A stretch of DNA of 7,164 bases from assembly GCA_947175305.1 (NCBI GenBank), contig CAMWMO010000075.1, positions 1-7,164 of the forward strand, given 5' to 3'. Shown in pieces: positions 6,526 through 7,164 of this stretch. Every line of letters begins with the position of its first letter. The first letter of the stretch is position 1. This stretch comes from an uncultured Lachnospiraceae bacterium. Its GTDB lineage: Bacteria > Bacillota > Clostridia > Lachnospirales > Lachnospiraceae. The notes beneath the pieces were generated by a model. The model had not been told where the DNA came from. It saw nothing but the letters and a program-made list of their open reading frames with translations, and searched no databases. The position numbers and the translations under genes were made by a program.

Positions 6526-6695
6526 TGGAAACAGCAGGTAAAAGGATAAGGGTGGCAATGTACTGCCGGATGGGTACAGATACGGATAGCAGGCAGGGGC
6601 CGGGAATGCAGAAAAGGTGGCGCATTCCGCAGAGTAATCCGCCAGCAGGCTATCCCCAAATAAAACAGGCCTTTGAAAGCAGGCGCACAATATAA
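6525..6695 (+). CDS. Truncated resolvase-like stub with the catalytic serine replaced by glycine
   Basis: This 56-residue frame starts in the TAATG overlap with the preceding stop and has GGAGGG (6512-6517) 7 nt upstream, so it is very likely translated. Its N-terminus, KRIRVAMYCRMGTDTDSRQ, aligns with the first strand and active-site loop of both neighbouring recombinases (RVAAYARVST): the arginine is kept (R15) but the nucleophile position is G17. After about residue 28 the similarity ends and the chain closes with a Pro/Gly/Arg-rich tail. It lacks the rest of the catalytic domain and all DNA-binding domains. It is either the 5' relic of a third recombinase gene or a retained small protein; retained start signals favour expression. 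Any role, for example modulating recombinase dimers, is inference. Confidence 0.65.
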   Translation: METAGKRIRVAMYCRMGTDTDSRQGPGMQKRWRIPQSNPPAGYPQIKQAFESRRTI

Positions 6696-6706
6696 TATGA
6701 GAAAAT

Positions 6707-6746
6707 GAAAGCCCGCCGGTTCCGCTATGAGAGCCTGCGGGCTTTT
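6707..6746 (+). terminator. Strong rho-independent terminator of the recombination module
   Basis: GAAAGCCCGC (6707-6716) pairs with GCGGGCTTTT (6737-6746) as a 10-bp GC-centred stem with one terminal wobble; the inner loop can pair further (GGT with GCC). It starts 12 nt after the stub's stop. The A-rich left flank and T-rich right arm make it possibly bidirectional. It separates the element's genes from the AT-richer region on the right. Confidence 0.8.
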
Positions 6747-6751
6747 CGTCG

Positions 6752-6780
6752 TTTACAAAGTATTCTTTTTGCGATAGAAT
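6752..6780 (+). promoter_or_regulatory. Sigma-A-type promoter immediately after the terminator
   Basis: TTTACA (6752-6757) and TAGAAT (6775-6780) are separated by the optimal 17 nt; each differs from consensus at one position. It would fire rightwards, away from the recombinase module. No obvious intact gene follows within the window, so the transcript may be non-coding, may serve a decayed gene, or may read into the gene to the right. Confidence 0.55.
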
Positions 6781-6821
6781 ACAGGCTGTAAGGGGTGTTC
6801 ATTTTGGGGATACAAAAACAC

Positions 6822-6852
6822 AAGATATAGTGGTTGGTGAGAAAATATAGTG
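6822..6852. repeat. Pair of 11-nt direct repeats with a 20-bp period
   Basis: AAGATATAGTG (6822-6832) and AAAATATAGTG (6842-6852) match at 10 of 11 positions and start exactly 20 bp apart, about two helical turns, so both would face the same side of the DNA. They lie 40-70 nt downstream of the promoter at 6752-6780. Possible protein-binding sites; chance similarity in AT-rich DNA is not excluded. Confidence 0.4.
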
Positions 6853-6951
6853 AGAATGAATACCCTATCTTGTACTTTTGCCGCTAAAAAGTATTCGCGA
6901 AATTGTATTAAAGTTTGTCCCTGAATATGAACTGGATCATGCAGATGAAAG

Positions 6952-7070
6952 AAGGAGGAAGGTAAACCATGCTGCCATAACCAGAGCGCCTTCAAGGTTT
7001 CCTTCAGCAAAATGCGGTAGACCTGTTCAAACACCTCTGCGCTGACTCCGTTAAAGATGAAGACTATTGA
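6952..7070 (+). pseudogene. Possible nonsense-interrupted small reading frame with a strong ribosome binding site
   Basis: AAGGAGG (6952-6958) is followed 10 nt later by ATG CTG CCA TAA (6969-6980). Beyond that stop the same frame stays open for 29 codons (PERLQGFLQQNAVDLFKHL and so on) to TGA at 7068-7070, with a soluble, helix-like composition. Upstream, a different frame (about 6863-6970) reads plausibly as KSIREIVLKFVPEYELDHAD. Together this could be the remains of a gene broken by a stop and a frameshift, or chance. I do not recognise a family. Confidence 0.25.
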
Positions 7071-7100
7071 CAAATGGGTTAGTTAATGCCAACCTATATA
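7067..7100 (+). promoter_or_regulatory. Possible promoter of a gene to the right of the window
   Basis: TTGACA (7067-7072) is a perfect -35 box, but the best -10 candidate, TATATA (7095-7100), is 22 nt away, longer than normal. The spacer contains an imperfect dyad (GGTT 7077-7080 / AACC 7091-7094). Promoters with elongated spacers carrying a dyad are typical of MerR-family control, but a spacer of 19-20 nt would be usual there, so this is only suggestive. Confidence 0.3.
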
Positions 7101-7128
7101 TGACCAAATTGAATAGAAACGGTCATAT
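7098..7128. repeat. 8-bp perfect inverted repeat, operator-like
   Basis: ATATGACC (7098-7105) and GGTCATAT (7121-7128) are exact reverse complements separated by 15 nt. The repeat lies in the presumed 5' leader between the TTGACA box and the ribosome binding site at the right edge, a fitting place for an operator of the downstream gene or for a hairpin in its leader. It is also a candidate recombinase recognition dyad. Confidence 0.45.
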
Positions 7129-7155
7129 GAAGGGAAATATGCCTGCATCATTTAC

Positions 7156-7162
7156 AAAGGAG
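7156..7162 (+). promoter_or_regulatory. Ribosome binding site for a gene starting beyond the right edge
   Basis: AAAGGAG, two nt before the window ends, is a good Shine-Dalgarno sequence with no start codon inside the window. A coding region is expected to begin within about 5-10 nt to the right. Confidence 0.5.
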
Positions 7163-7164
7163 CA

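Larger units (their letters stand above)
6747..7164. other. Gene-poor right flank; candidate location of the attachment site
   Basis: No intact gene is visible on either strand. The sequence is more A+T-rich than the rest of the window and holds a promoter, a pair of direct repeats, a broken reading frame and a 5' leader for a gene beyond the edge, listed separately. The recombinase genes end just upstream, so the element boundary (attR) probably lies here, but the exact core cannot be assigned from one junction. A minus-strand frame at 6753-7073 has only a TTG start without a ribosome binding site and is not considered real. Confidence 0.45.

Noticed and set aside
6753..7073. Minus-strand reading frame of 106 codons in the right flank
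   Set aside because: Its only start is a TTG with no ribosome binding site, it has no internal Met, and no family is recognisable. It may be open by chance or a relic; not enough to call a gene.
6752..7159. TTTACAAAG at 6752-6760 and 7151-7159 as a pair of attachment-site repeats
   Set aside because: A 9-base match within about 400 AT-rich bases is readily expected by chance, and attL/attR copies should flank the whole element, not the short right flank.

Overview
The window looks like the right-hand end of a prophage (or phage-derived element) in a Gram-positive, moderately GC-rich Clostridia-type host, probably a Lachnospiraceae-like gut Firmicute. The grounds are strong AGGAGG-type ribosome binding sites before nearly every gene, a Cph1-type holin, an amidase/glucosaminidase/LysM endolysin of clostridial type, and tandem large serine recombinases. 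The host assignment is inferred from protein style only; no database search was possible. All recognisable genes lie on the + strand.

Region 1 (3-1220) is the 3' part of a phage surface/tail protein: InlB-like beta repeats followed by a long polyglycine domain, plausibly a receptor-binding adhesin. Region 2 (1279-3025) is the lysis cassette, holin then a two-enzyme endolysin. Short hairpins followed by T-runs sit in the gaps before and after the holin gene. Region 3 (3045-6695) is a tight five-gene recombination module: a helix-turn-helix protein with two cysteine fingers, a 53-residue SHOCT-like protein, a 419-residue serine recombinase without the C-terminal coiled coil, a 536-residue serine recombinase with it, and a 56-residue resolvase-like stub whose catalytic serine position is glycine. 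Gaps and overlaps are +19, -20, +61, -13 and -1 nt, so the set looks translationally coupled. It follows the endolysin with no visible terminator. A strong hairpin at 6707-6746 ends the module.

Region 4 (6747-7164) holds no convincing intact gene. It is visibly richer in A+T and contains a good sigma-A-like promoter just after the terminator, a pair of 11-nt direct repeats 20 bp apart, a possible decayed or nonsense-interrupted small reading frame, and near the right edge a TTGACA box, an 8-bp inverted repeat and a Shine-Dalgarno sequence that point to a gene starting just beyond the window. Since the recombinases are at the end of the element, the attachment site (attR) most likely lies in this region, but one junction alone cannot define it.

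Working together: the surface protein would contact the host, holin plus endolysin would release the phage, and the two recombinases with their small partner proteins would integrate and excise the element. The most unusual point is the composition of the recombination module (unequal recombinase pair, dead stub, two small uncharacterised partners) and its continuity with the late lysis genes.
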